From: Marinobacter segnicrescens
GTDB lineage: Bacteria; Pseudomonadota; Gammaproteobacteria; Pseudomonadales; Oleiphilaceae
Length of the DNA: 64,000 nt
Assembly (NCBI RefSeq): GCF_900111555.1
Contig: NZ_FOHZ01000014.1
Coordinates: 1-64,000 of the forward strand
Reading direction: 5' to 3'
The position numbers and the translations under genes were made by a program. Shown here piece after piece: positions 52,950 to 61,258 of this stretch; position 1 is the stretch's first letter; the number at the start of each line of letters is the position of its first letter. A model generated the notes under the pieces. The model was not told the origin of the DNA. It saw nothing but the letters and a program-made list of their open reading frames with translations, and made no database searches.

Positions 52950-53633
52950 ATGGATACAACCACACGACCCCAATGGCCCCGGGACGAGCGCCCCCGGGAG
53001 CGGCTGCTGGCCCACGGTGCCGAAAGCCTGTCTGATACCGAACTGCTCGCCATATTCCTGCGTACCGGGACCGCCGGTATGCCAGTCATGGCCATGGCCC
53101 GGCACCTGCTGGAAGAGTTCGGCAGCCTGCGAGGCCTGATGACCGCCTCACACAACAGTTTTTGCCGGGTTCGCGGGCTGGGCACCGCCAAGTACGCACA
53201 GGTGCAGGCCGCCATGGAGATGGCGCGGCGGGTCATGGACGAGCCGGTGCGCCACGGTGACCCGCTGACCTCGCCGGAGGACACCCGGCGCTATCTGGGC
53301 GCCAGGCTTGGCACCCAGCCCCATGAGGTGTTTGCCGGCCTGTTCCTGGACAACCGACACCGGGTAATTCGTTACCAGGAGATGTTCCGGGGCACCATTG
53401 ATGGCGCGGCAGTCTACCCTCGGGAAGTGGTGCGCCAGGCGCTTGACTATAATGCCGCAGCGGTTATCTTTGCCCACAACCACCCATCAGGGATTGCCGA
53501 ACCCAGCCAGGCGGACATCTCCCTGACCCGCCGCCTCAAGGATGCGCTGGGCCTGGTGGATATTCGGGTGCTGGATCATATGGTTGTAGGGCATGGCGAA
53601 ATTATTTCACTGGCCGAGCGGGGACTGATGTAG
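52950..53633 (+). CDS. radC: RadC family JAB-domain protein
   Basis: A 227-residue protein with an N-terminal helix-hairpin-helix-like region ('[20 protein letters not shown]') and a C-terminal JAMM/JAB metalloprotease fold. Metal ligands are in '[18 protein letters not shown]' (HxH...D, near residue 175). ATG 52950 replaces the long open frame from 52860. Despite its name, RadC has no proven role in DNA repair. Divergent from coaBC; rpmB follows 223 bp downstream. Confidence 0.93.
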   Translation: MDTTTRPQWPRDERPRERLLAHGAESLSDTELLAIFLRTGTAGMPVMAMARHLLEEFGSLRGLMTASHNSFCRVRGLGTAKYAQVQAAMEMARRVMDEPVRHGDPLTSPEDTRRYLGARLGTQPHEVFAGLFLDNRHRVIRYQEMFRGTIDGAAVYPREVVRQALDYNAAAVIFAHNHPSGIAEPSQADISLTRRLKDALGLVDIRVLDHMVVGHGEIISLAERGLM

Positions 53634-53668
53634 CCGAACCGGAAACTGCACAATTTCCCAACAATCTT

Positions 53669-53697
53669 TTGCGTTAGCCCCCCCGTTCTGGTATAAA
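53669..53697 (+). promoter_or_regulatory. Sigma-70 promoter of rpmB-rpmG
   Basis: TTGCGT at 53669-53674 and TATAAA at 53692-53697 are 17 bp apart, a strong match for an unregulated high-level promoter. Transcription would start near 53704, giving a leader of about 150 nt before rpmB. The leader contains a weak hairpin (CCTCTG/CAGAGG, around 53778-53803). Confidence 0.65.
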
Positions 53698-53856
53698 AGC
53701 GTCCCTTTCTGGCGGCGTCTGGCGAGCACCGTGCGCACTGCAGACACGTAAAGCAACCAGAGACCCGATGACAGGAACCTCTGTGAAGGATCAGCTTCAG
53801 AGGCTTCCTTAAAAACGAATTCGTATTCAGGACCCAAGCTCAGGTCGGAGGCAAAC

Positions 53857-54093
53857 ATGTCCAGAGTCTGTCAGGTAACCGGTAAGCGGCCGGTAACCGG
53901 TAACAACGTTTCTCACGCTATGAACCACAACAAGCGTCGCTTTCTGCCCAACCTGCAGAGCCATCGCTTCTGGGTCGAGTCCGAGAAACGCTTCGTGAAG
54001 CTGCGCGTATCCACCAAGGGCATGCGCATCATCGATAAAAAAGGCATTGACGCTGTGCTGGCCGATCTTCGTGCCCGCGGCGAGAAAGTATAA
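53857..54093 (+). CDS. rpmB: 50S ribosomal protein L28
   Basis: A 78-residue basic protein. It begins '[20 protein letters not shown]' and ends '[12 protein letters not shown]', the standard L28 pattern and length; '[20 protein letters not shown]' is highly conserved. Preceded by the GGAGG ribosome site and followed 11 bp later by rpmG, its usual partner. Confidence 0.98.
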   Translation: MSRVCQVTGKRPVTGNNVSHAMNHNKRRFLPNLQSHRFWVESEKRFVKLRVSTKGMRIIDKKGIDAVLADLRARGEKV

Positions 54094-54104
54094 GGAGCCG
54101 CATC

Positions 54105-54260
54105 ATGCGCGAGAAAATCAAGCTGGTTTCATCAGCAGGTACTGGTCACTACTACACGACCAAGAAGAACAAGCGTAACACTCCGGAAAAGATCGAGATC
54201 AAGAAATACGATCCGGTTGTCCGCAAGCACGTTGCGTACAAGGAAGCGAAGATCAAATAA
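54105..54260 (+). CDS. rpmG: 50S ribosomal protein L33
   Basis: A 51-residue protein, [20 protein letters not shown] followed by [20 protein letters not shown] and [11 protein letters not shown]. It has the gammaproteobacterial L33 length and no zinc-binding cysteines, so it is the zinc-independent form. A TAAGGAG ribosome site lies just after the rpmB stop, and a strong terminator follows the gene. Confidence 0.98.
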   Translation: MREKIKLVSSAGTGHYYTTKKNKRNTPEKIEIKKYDPVVRKHVAYKEAKIK

Positions 54261-54275
54261 GATCGCCGCTTACCG

Positions 54276-54304
54276 AAAAAACCCGGCCATGGCCGGGTTT
54301 TTTT
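54276..54304. terminator. Bidirectional intrinsic terminator after rpmG
   Basis: ACCCGGCC-AT-GGCCGGGT (8-bp stem, 54281-54298) is preceded by an A run and followed by a T run, so it can act for rpmG and for the convergent EEP gene. Confidence 0.9.
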
Positions 54305-54332
54305 GTGGCCGCTCGACAGCGCCCTGTCCGAC

Positions 54333-55193
54333 TCAGAACGTTTCCAGGTACCCCTTGGGCAAGGCAATATCCATGGCGATGGGCAGGTGATCGGATAGCG
54401 GATAGCTCACCACTTCCGAGTTGCGGATTTCCAGGCTGGGGCTGACCAGGATGTGGTCCAGCGCCCGCTCCGGCCGCCAGCTGGGAAAGCTGTGGGCGGT
54501 TGCCGGCAGCGGCATCAGGTTGGCGTGCTTCAGGGGGGTATTGGTCAGCAGCTCGTCGGCATGGTTGTTCAGGTCCCCCATCAGGACCACGTGCCGGTAA
54601 TCGGCAATCAGCTCATGGATATAGGCCAGCTGGCGGGCCTGCCCGGCCTTGCTCAGGGACAGGTGCATGATGACCAGCACCAGCGGATCATCCGCATCTC
54701 CGTAACGGGCAATAATAGCACCACGGCCAGGCAACAGACCCGGCAGGCGGTGCTCGGTAACATCCAGCGGCCGGAACCGGCTCAGCAGACCATTGCTGTG
54801 CTGGGCCACCGGCCCGAGATTACGATTGAGTTGCTGGTGCCAGTAAGGAATGCCCGCGGCCTCGGCCAGGTACTGCACCTGGTTGATGTAGCCGCTGCGC
54901 AGACTACCGCCGTCACACTCCTGTAACGCTACCACGTCGTAGTTGCGCAGCAGGGAGGCTATGCGGTCCAGGTTCTCGATGCGCCCCCGGTGCGGCAGCA
55001 CATGCTGCCAGCTACGGGTCAGGTAATGGTGGTAGGAGGCGGTATTGATACCCACCTGGATATTGAAGGTCAGCAGCCGGATGTGGTGACCAGGCTCGAA
55101 GTCCGGCACATGATCCACACCCGAGCAGGCACCTCGCGATGGAGCAGCCCGGCCAGTGCGATCAGCAAACCCCTGTTTCAGCCTTCTGTACAT
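54333..55193 (-). CDS. Endonuclease/exonuclease/phosphatase (EEP) family protein
   Basis: A 286-residue metal-dependent phosphoesterase. The EEP signature residues are in 'LTFNIQVGINTASYHHYLT', 'VALQECDGGSLRSGY', 'VVLMGDLNNHADELL' (GDxN), 'ERALDHILVSPSLEI' and the final 'LSDHLPIAMDIALP' (SDH). A substrate (DNA, phospholipid, phosphoinositide or other) is not decided by motifs. ATG 55193 has AAGG upstream; a TTG at 55226 is also in frame. It follows dsbA and the cytochrome c4 gene in the same direction, an order I recall from Pseudomonas. Confidence 0.88.
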   Translation of the reverse strand: MYRRLKQGFADRTGRAAPSRGACSGVDHVPDFEPGHHIRLLTFNIQVGINTASYHHYLTRSWQHVLPHRGRIENLDRIASLLRNYDVVALQECDGGSLRSGYINQVQYLAEAAGIPYWHQQLNRNLGPVAQHSNGLLSRFRPLDVTEHRLPGLLPGRGAIIARYGDADDPLVLVIMHLSLSKAGQARQLAYIHELIADYRHVVLMGDLNNHADELLTNTPLKHANLMPLPATAHSFPSWRPERALDHILVSPSLEIRNSEVVSYPLSDHLPIAMDIALPKGYLETF

Positions 55194-55250
55194 TCCAGCC
55201 TTCTGCCAATGGCCGGCTCCGGGCAAAACGCCCTTACACCGGCTGCCAGT

Positions 55251-55889
55251 TTATTGAGCGCCTTCACCACGCTCCTTCTCTACAAGGTAGTCTACTACCG
55301 CCAGCGCTTCCTCATAGCCACCAGCCATACTCGGTGACGTACGATACTTTCCGGCCACCAGAACGGTAGGGGTGCCCCGTACCTGGGCCCCACGCAGCAC
55401 CGACATGGCCCGCTGGGTCTGGGCCTTTACGCCAAAGCCGTTGAAAGCCTTGAGGAAGGCTTCACGATCAACACCGTACTCAGCGACAAAGTCGGCCAGA
55501 TCGGAGGCACTGGACAGGTCCTGGCGCTCAGCGGCCAGCGCCTGGTAGAACGCATCGTGGGTCTTTTCACGGGCATCCAGCGCTTCCACCGCATAAAACG
55601 CCTTGGCATGCTCCGCCGCCGCCCGATTCATGGGTGCAGGGAGATAAACAAAGTTGATGTCCTCACCCATATTCTCCTTCCAGGCCTGCACATGGGGCTC
55701 GAACTCCAGACAATAACCACAGCCATACCAGAACACCTCAGCCACCTCGATACCCTCAGCGGAGGAGGCACTCACCTCACTGGGCAGGCGCTGGTAGTGC
55801 TTGCCCTCTTCCCACTGGTCCTGGGCAGACGCGGAAAAGGCAATGGTGGCGGCGATAAGGCCCGTGGTCAGGTGTCGGAAAATTCCCAT
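55251..55889 (-). CDS. dsbA: Thiol:disulfide interchange protein DsbA
   Basis: A 212-residue periplasmic oxidase with a signal peptide ('MGIFRHLTTGLIAATIAFSA'). The redox site is 'FWYGCGYCLEFEPHV' (CGYC, where the E. coli and P. aeruginosa enzymes have CPHC), and the cis-Pro is in 'VRGTPTVLVAGKYRTS'. It forms disulfides in secreted proteins, including LptD here, which has the four cysteines. Less acidic His in the active site could alter the redox potential. Located between the cytochrome c4 gene and the EEP gene. Confidence 0.94.
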   Translation of the reverse strand: MGIFRHLTTGLIAATIAFSASAQDQWEEGKHYQRLPSEVSASSAEGIEVAEVFWYGCGYCLEFEPHVQAWKENMGEDINFVYLPAPMNRAAAEHAKAFYAVEALDAREKTHDAFYQALAAERQDLSSASDLADFVAEYGVDREAFLKAFNGFGVKAQTQRAMSVLRGAQVRGTPTVLVAGKYRTSPSMAGGYEEALAVVDYLVEKERGEGAQ

Positions 55890-56044
55890 GGATATACCTC
55901 TGGATTCGTTCTGGTTGTGATTTGGACTCTACCCCGAAAAGACAGGGGCGTCGGCAAAAGGTTCACCCGGGATTATGTCCCAGGCCTGCTTCCGGTATCC
56001 AGTCGTGACGGCGTTACCGTGCTGACAGGATGCCAAAAACGCAA

Positions 56045-56065
56045 AAGCCCGCACGAAGCGGGCTT
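56045..56065 (-). terminator. Terminator of the cytochrome c4 gene
   Basis: AAGCCCGC (56045-56052) and GCGGGCTT (56058-56065) form an 8-bp stem with a 5-nt loop. Read on the minus strand the stem is followed by TTGCG. It lies 28 bp past the cytochrome stop codon, before dsbA, so it may reduce readthrough rather than fully end transcription. Confidence 0.65.
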
Positions 56066-56092
56066 CCGGAAACACTGTCAGACTGACAGGAA

Positions 56093-56698
56093 TCAGTTCA
56101 GGCCGGAGATGTAGCTGGCCACGGCCTCGATTTCCTCGTCGGTCAGCCTGGATGCGATATCCGTCATGATCTGCGACTGGTAACCACCACGCTCGCCGTT
56201 ACGGTAGGCTTTCAGGGTCTTGACCACATACTCTGCGTTCTGCCCACCCAGGTGCGGGTAGCCAGCAGGCTCATTACCCTTGCCCTGCGGGTTGTGACAG
56301 GCGGCACAGGCGGCCACGCCAGAGGCCAGGTTACCGCCACGATACAGCGATCCACCAAGGTCGACCAGCTCCGGATCAGCCTGGCCAAGGGGCATGTCTT
56401 CCTGGTTGAAGTAAGCCGCCAGGTCCTGCAGGTCCTGATCCGACTTGCCATCCAGCTGACCGATCATCTCGGGGATTTCGCGGTTCCCATCCCGGATAGC
56501 CAGCAACTGGTTATAGAGGTAAGTCTCCCCCAACCCGGCGATTTTCGGGTAGACGCTCATTACCGGAGCGGTACCTGCCTGTCCATGACAGGCCGCACAC
56601 GCAGCGGCCTGGGTCTCACCAGCTTCAGGATCTCCCGCACCGTGAGCCGTCATAGAGAGGCCCACGCCGAGAACCACACCTGCGATCAGTTTCTTCAT
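56093..56698 (-). CDS. Diheme cytochrome c4
   Basis: A 201-residue periplasmic protein with a signal peptide ('MKKLIAGVVLGVGLSMTAHG') and two heme-binding motifs, 'CAACHGQAGTAPVMS' and 'CAACHNPQGKGNEPA'. The double-domain layout, with 'PKIAGLGETYLYNQLLAIRD' and 'PHLGGQNAEYVVKTLKAYRN' after each site, is that of cytochrome c4, an electron carrier toward cbb3-type oxidases. Divergent from engB, as in Pseudomonas. Confidence 0.94.
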   Translation of the reverse strand: MKKLIAGVVLGVGLSMTAHGAGDPEAGETQAAACAACHGQAGTAPVMSVYPKIAGLGETYLYNQLLAIRDGNREIPEMIGQLDGKSDQDLQDLAAYFNQEDMPLGQADPELVDLGGSLYRGGNLASGVAACAACHNPQGKGNEPAGYPHLGGQNAEYVVKTLKAYRNGERGGYQSQIMTDIASRLTDEEIEAVASYISGLN

Positions 56699-56936
56699 GC
56701 TCGCTCCGCTTATCTCTCATCAGAAACGTTATTCTTTGTGCCGCCGGCAGAACTGGAAAAGCCACGATTATCGGGGCATTGGCAGTAGTAACCTGCGCAC
56801 TGTCCGGAAATTGGTGTAGCATTATACATTAAGGAGCCAATGAATAAATGCCATGGGCCTGTCTCAGGTCAACCCGCTGTCCATCGGCTCTCGCCAGGAC
56901 CATGAAACCGACATCCTCGCCATTCAGGAATTCTCT

Positions 56937-57566
56937 GTGACATCCGAAGCACCCAAACCGATTTCGTTCAACAGCGCCCGCTTTCTGGTCAGTGCTGCAC
57001 GGCTGCAGGACTGTCCGCCAGACGCCGGGCGTGAGGTCGCCTTCGCCGGCCGGTCCAATGCCGGCAAGTCCAGCGCCATCAACTGCATCACCACCAATGG
57101 CAAGCTGGCCCGGACCAGCAAGACCCCGGGGCGCACCCGGCTGATCAACTTCTTTTCCCTGAACCGGGAAAACTGCCGGCTGGTGGACCTGCCCGGCTAT
57201 GGTTACGCCAAGGTTTCCCGGGATATGAAGGATGACTGGCAACAGCACCTGAGCCACTATCTCACCGAGCGGCGCAGCCTGGCAGGACTGGTACTGGTGA
57301 TGGACATTCGCCACCCGCTGACCGACTTTGACCAGATGATGGTGGAATGGTGCGAACATAACAACCTGCCGCTGATGATTCTCGCTACCAAGGCGGACAA
57401 ACTGAAGTTCGGCCAGGCGAAAACGGCTATGCTGGGGATCCGCAAGGCCCTGAAGGACAATCAGTGCCTGGAGCACCTGATCATGTTCTCGGCCACCAGC
57501 AAGACCGGGCTGGAAGAATGCCGCAAGGGGCTGACAGACTGGCTTGAATCCGGGCAGGATGACTGA
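56937..57566 (+). CDS. engB: Ribosome biogenesis GTPase EngB (YsxC/YihA)
   Basis: A 209-residue GTPase required for 50S subunit assembly. G1 is '[11 protein letters not shown]', G2 '[12 protein letters not shown]', G3 '[11 protein letters not shown]', G4 'TKADKL' and G5 'SATSKTG'. I chose GTG 56937 because AGGA lies 9 nt upstream and the length is normal; ATG 56853 would add 28 residues and has no ribosome site. Divergent from the cytochrome c4 gene. Confidence 0.93.
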   Translation: MTSEAPKPISFNSARFLVSAARLQDCPPDAGREVAFAGRSNAGKSSAINCITTNGKLARTSKTPGRTRLINFFSLNRENCRLVDLPGYGYAKVSRDMKDDWQQHLSHYLTERRSLAGLVLVMDIRHPLTDFDQMMVEWCEHNNLPLMILATKADKLKFGQAKTAMLGIRKALKDNQCLEHLIMFSATSKTGLEECRKGLTDWLESGQDD

Positions 57567-57584
57567 GCGCCCGACATAAAAAAA

Positions 57585-57607
57585 CCCGACCGGTTTTCCC
57601 GGTCGGG
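57585..57607. terminator. Strong hairpin after engB
   Basis: CCCGACCGG (57585-57593) pairs with CCGGTCGGG (57599-57607). The T tract is on the minus-strand side (seven A at 57578-57584), while plus-strand readthrough ends in AATCGTC. Its orientation does not suit a plain engB terminator, yet it is the only candidate in the gap before the aldehyde dehydrogenase gene. Confidence 0.5.
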
Positions 57608-57723
57608 AATCGTCAGGGTTTGCGACGTACTGAGACCTGAGTCTCACCGGCGAGTCCGTTGGCACCGGCATTGACTATGATCAAACTTTCACCTGAAAGT
57701 TCCCTTTACCCGAGGAATTGGAT

Positions 57724-59169
57724 ATGACCGCAACCGTTGTTCCCCTGAGCGAGAGCAAAAAGCAGATCCAGCTTACCGCCCGGGTACTGGCGGAGCAGAA
57801 GCAGGCCTTCAGCCGTAACCCCCTGCCATCACTGGGCGAACGCCTCGACAACCTGCAGCGCCTGAAAAAAGCGCTGCTGGCACACCAGGAGCAGTTCTGC
57901 GAGGCCATCGACAAGGATTTCAACGGCCGCTCCCGGGACGAGACCCTGATCGCCGAGGTCATTCCCTCGGTGGAGGGCATCAATTACGCCATGAAACACC
58001 TCAAGGGCTGGATGCAGCCGGAACGACGGCATGTGTCCATGCTTTTCCAGCCGGCCAGTAACAAGGTTTATTACCAGCCCAAGGGCGTGGTTGGCATTAT
58101 CGTGCCCTGGAACTATCCGCTTTACCTGGCGGTTGGGCCACTGGTGGCAGCAATCGCTGCAGGTAACCGGGCCATGATCAAGATGTCGGAATTCACCCCC
58201 CATACCTCGGCCCTGCTTGCCAACCTGGTGGAGGCCACCTTCCCCCGCGACCTGGTAGCGATCATCAATGGCGAGGCTGACGTAGCCGCGGATTTCTCCA
58301 CCCGCCCCTTTGACCACCTGCTGTTCACCGGCTCCACCACGGTAGGGCGCCTGGTCATGAAAGCCGCCTCGGAAAACCTGACGCCCGTGACCCTGGAGCT
58401 GGGGGGCAAGTCACCGGCCATTGTATCCGGTGATGTTCCGGTAGAGGATGCCGCCGAGCGCATTGCCTTCGGCAAAGCCCTCAATGCAGGCCAGACCTGC
58501 GTGGCACCGGATTACGTGCTGTGTCCGTCAGACCGAATCACGGCCTTTGTGGATGCTTTCCAGGATGCCATGGCGCGGATGTATCCAACCCTGCGGGACA
58601 ATCCGGACTACACCGGCATCATCAACGAGCGCCAGTACCGGCGATTACAGGACTACCTGGCAGATGCCCGAAGCAAGGGCGCCCAGGTCATCGAGATCAA
58701 TCCCGCCGAAGAGCATTTCGAGGACGGCTGTCGCAAGATGCCCGTCACCCTGCTGCTCAACCCCACCGAAGACATGAAAGTGATGCAGGACGAGATTTTC
58801 GGGCCGCTGTTGCCGATAGTGGCCAGCAAGGGGCTGGAAGATGCCATGGACTTTATCAACCGTCGCCCCAGGCCGCTGGCCCTGTACTACTTTGGCTACG
58901 ACCGGGATGAGCAGAAGCGCCTGCTGGCGGGCACCCATTCGGGTGGCGTCTGCATTAATGACGCACTGATGCATGTAGCCCAGGATGACCTGCCCTTCGG
59001 GGGCATTGGCGACTCAGGCATGGGCCATTATCACGGCAAAGAGGGCTTCCTCACCTTCTCCCATGCCCGGGCGGTATTCAGCAAACAGAAGATCAACAGC
59101 GGCAAGCTGATTTATCCGCCCCACGGCGGAGCCTTGCACAAGCTGGTCTATCGATTCTTTATTCGCTAG
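57724..59169 (+). CDS. Coniferyl-aldehyde dehydrogenase-like aldehyde dehydrogenase
   Basis: A 481-residue NAD(P)-dependent aldehyde dehydrogenase. The catalytic Cys is in 'NAGQTCVAPDYVL', the general-base Glu in 'VTLELGGKSPAIV', and the cofactor region in 'IIVPWNYPLYLAVGPLVAAI' and 'FTGSTTVGRLVM'. Length and C-terminal 'FGGIGDSGMGHYHGKEGFLT' group it with CalB-type coniferyl aldehyde dehydrogenases, which act on many aldehydes; its actual substrate is unknown. ATG 57724 follows GAGG with 8 nt spacing. It stands alone with coaD 71 bp downstream. Confidence 0.9.
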   Translation: MTATVVPLSESKKQIQLTARVLAEQKQAFSRNPLPSLGERLDNLQRLKKALLAHQEQFCEAIDKDFNGRSRDETLIAEVIPSVEGINYAMKHLKGWMQPERRHVSMLFQPASNKVYYQPKGVVGIIVPWNYPLYLAVGPLVAAIAAGNRAMIKMSEFTPHTSALLANLVEATFPRDLVAIINGEADVAADFSTRPFDHLLFTGSTTVGRLVMKAASENLTPVTLELGGKSPAIVSGDVPVEDAAERIAFGKALNAGQTCVAPDYVLCPSDRITAFVDAFQDAMARMYPTLRDNPDYTGIINERQYRRLQDYLADARSKGAQVIEINPAEEHFEDGCRKMPVTLLLNPTEDMKVMQDEIFGPLLPIVASKGLEDAMDFINRRPRPLALYYFGYDRDEQKRLLAGTHSGGVCINDALMHVAQDDLPFGGIGDSGMGHYHGKEGFLTFSHARAVFSKQKINSGKLIYPPHGGALHKLVYRFFIR

Positions 59170-59219
59170 TGTATGCGTCGGCTTATTTGACGTACCAAAC
59201 CACAATTATCAGCCCCTGA

Positions 59220-59720
<501 letters not shown>

Positions 59721-59745
59721 CAGTCCACAAGGCCTCCAGCCCATC

Positions 59746-59779
59746 AGCAAAGCCGGGCCTCTTAAGGCCCGGCTTTGCT
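59746..59779. terminator. Bidirectional terminator between coaD and the DUF945 gene
   Basis: AGCAAAGCCGGGCCT (59746-59760) pairs perfectly over 15 bp with AGGCCCGGCTTTGCT (59765-59779) around a 4-nt loop, with TTGCTGTTT-like tails. It separates convergent genes. Confidence 0.9.
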
Positions 59780-59798
59780 GTTTCAGGGGCAACCTGAC

Positions 59799-61112
59799 CT
59801 ACATCTGTGAAGGCAAGCCAGCACCCATGCCAGGTACCGGCAACGGCATCTCGTTGCCGTTGAGGTTCACCATCATATTGCTCAGAGAGGCTTCCATCAC
59901 ATAAAAGTCGCCCTCTTCCTCCAGAACGCCCTGGATAAGCAGCGGCATCAGCTCCTCACCCAGCTCAGGGTAACGATCAGCCAGAGCCCTTGGCAGCTTC
60001 ACTGACATCTCCCCTTCGATGGTCCGGGCGATCATCATCAGCGGCACCGGCTCACCATCCGCCTGTTCCGGGTGGGAGATCACCAGGCGCCCGGTCACCG
60101 GACCATCGGGCGAACTCAGGTCCAGTTCGGCACTGGTGGACAGGCCATCCGCCATCATCGCCTCGATACTGCCGGTGAGCGCCATCGTGGCCTGCATCTG
60201 TTGCTCGAAGGCCTGCTGAGGGTTGTCACTGCCACTGACGGCCATGGCCTGAAGCTGGTTCACCGCCTCAAGCATGTCGTTCCAGGCCGCTACGCTCACG
60301 TCGGACAAACCGAATCTGAAAGTGTGGGGGCCCTGACTTTCGTCGCCATAGTGAACCTTGTCCAGGGTCAGCGTTGTTGCCAGGCCGAATTTTTCACCGG
60401 CACTGTCGGCATCGGAATTGCTGACCATTTCCAGTTTTTCCAGTACCAGCTCAGGCTCATCCCGACTGGTAACCGAGACTTTGTCCAGGGTCACGGTAGC
60501 TTCACCGGTCCACAACTTGCCTGTCAGCAGACTGGCATGTTGGTCAAGGTTGAGGTTTTCCATGGACACCCGTACATCGGGCCCACGCAACACCAGGCCG
60601 GGCAGTTGCATCCTGGCGTCCAGGGTTTCGCCGTCTTCACTGATGTTCAGGGTGGCGTAGCTTGCCGAAACATTCAGGGACTCACCGCTGCTGTCGTCGG
60701 TGTAGTCGATGGCCGGCACGTTCAGCTCAACCAGGGAGGATCCCCAGGCACTGGTGGTAACCGTAACGGTGGGCTTCTCGTCAGGAAACACCGCCTCCAT
60801 GCCAGCATCGTCGGCGAAATCGAAGTCAAAATCGATGGTGCTGCTAGTGACACCGTGGGAGATATCGCCAGTCCAGCCCAAGGGATAGCGCTCGCCGGTA
60901 TCCGGGTCAACGGCAAACAGCTGGCCATGGGCCTCAGAGCCCAGGTAGCCCCGCTCATAGCTCTCGGTTTCCATCACGAAATAAGGCTGGGAGGCGTTGA
61001 ATTGTTCAGTGGCAGACTGCCAGTGCTGTTCCGTCAGCTTTCCCACGGCCCATGGGGCAGAAACGGCTGCCACCAAAACCACGCCGCCGGCAATGATCCA
61101 TACTTTTTTCAT
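59799..61112 (-). CDS. DUF945 (YdgA-like) family protein
   Basis: A 437-residue protein with an N-terminal membrane anchor ('MKKVWIIAGGVVLVAAVSAP') and a long periplasmic beta-rich region. 'FNASQPYFVMETESYERGYL' and the last 120 residues with 'ALADRYPELGEELMPLLIQG' match DUF945/YdgA proteins. Function unknown; some members affect flagella or cell envelope traits. It converges with coaD. Confidence 0.85.
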   Translation of the reverse strand: MKKVWIIAGGVVLVAAVSAPWAVGKLTEQHWQSATEQFNASQPYFVMETESYERGYLGSEAHGQLFAVDPDTGERYPLGWTGDISHGVTSSTIDFDFDFADDAGMEAVFPDEKPTVTVTTSAWGSSLVELNVPAIDYTDDSSGESLNVSASYATLNISEDGETLDARMQLPGLVLRGPDVRVSMENLNLDQHASLLTGKLWTGEATVTLDKVSVTSRDEPELVLEKLEMVSNSDADSAGEKFGLATTLTLDKVHYGDESQGPHTFRFGLSDVSVAAWNDMLEAVNQLQAMAVSGSDNPQQAFEQQMQATMALTGSIEAMMADGLSTSAELDLSSPDGPVTGRLVISHPEQADGEPVPLMMIARTIEGEMSVKLPRALADRYPELGEELMPLLIQGVLEEEGDFYVMEASLSNMMVNLNGNEMPLPVPGMGAGLPSQM

Positions 61113-61258
61113 TTCCTTGCTCCAACTCAGGGAGCCAGTGAGCGCTACTGCGCGCTACCCGGACGTCCCTGTCTACTGATCCTGCCCGCCTTTCCCTAGA
61201 GGACTCCACAGCAGCACTGGGGGAATCGCTAACGGGCGGGCGATGAATCCGGGGATGA

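Noticed and set aside
56853..56936. Longer engB start at ATG 56853
   Set aside because: No ribosome site and 28 extra residues not seen in EngB proteins; GTG 56937 fits better.
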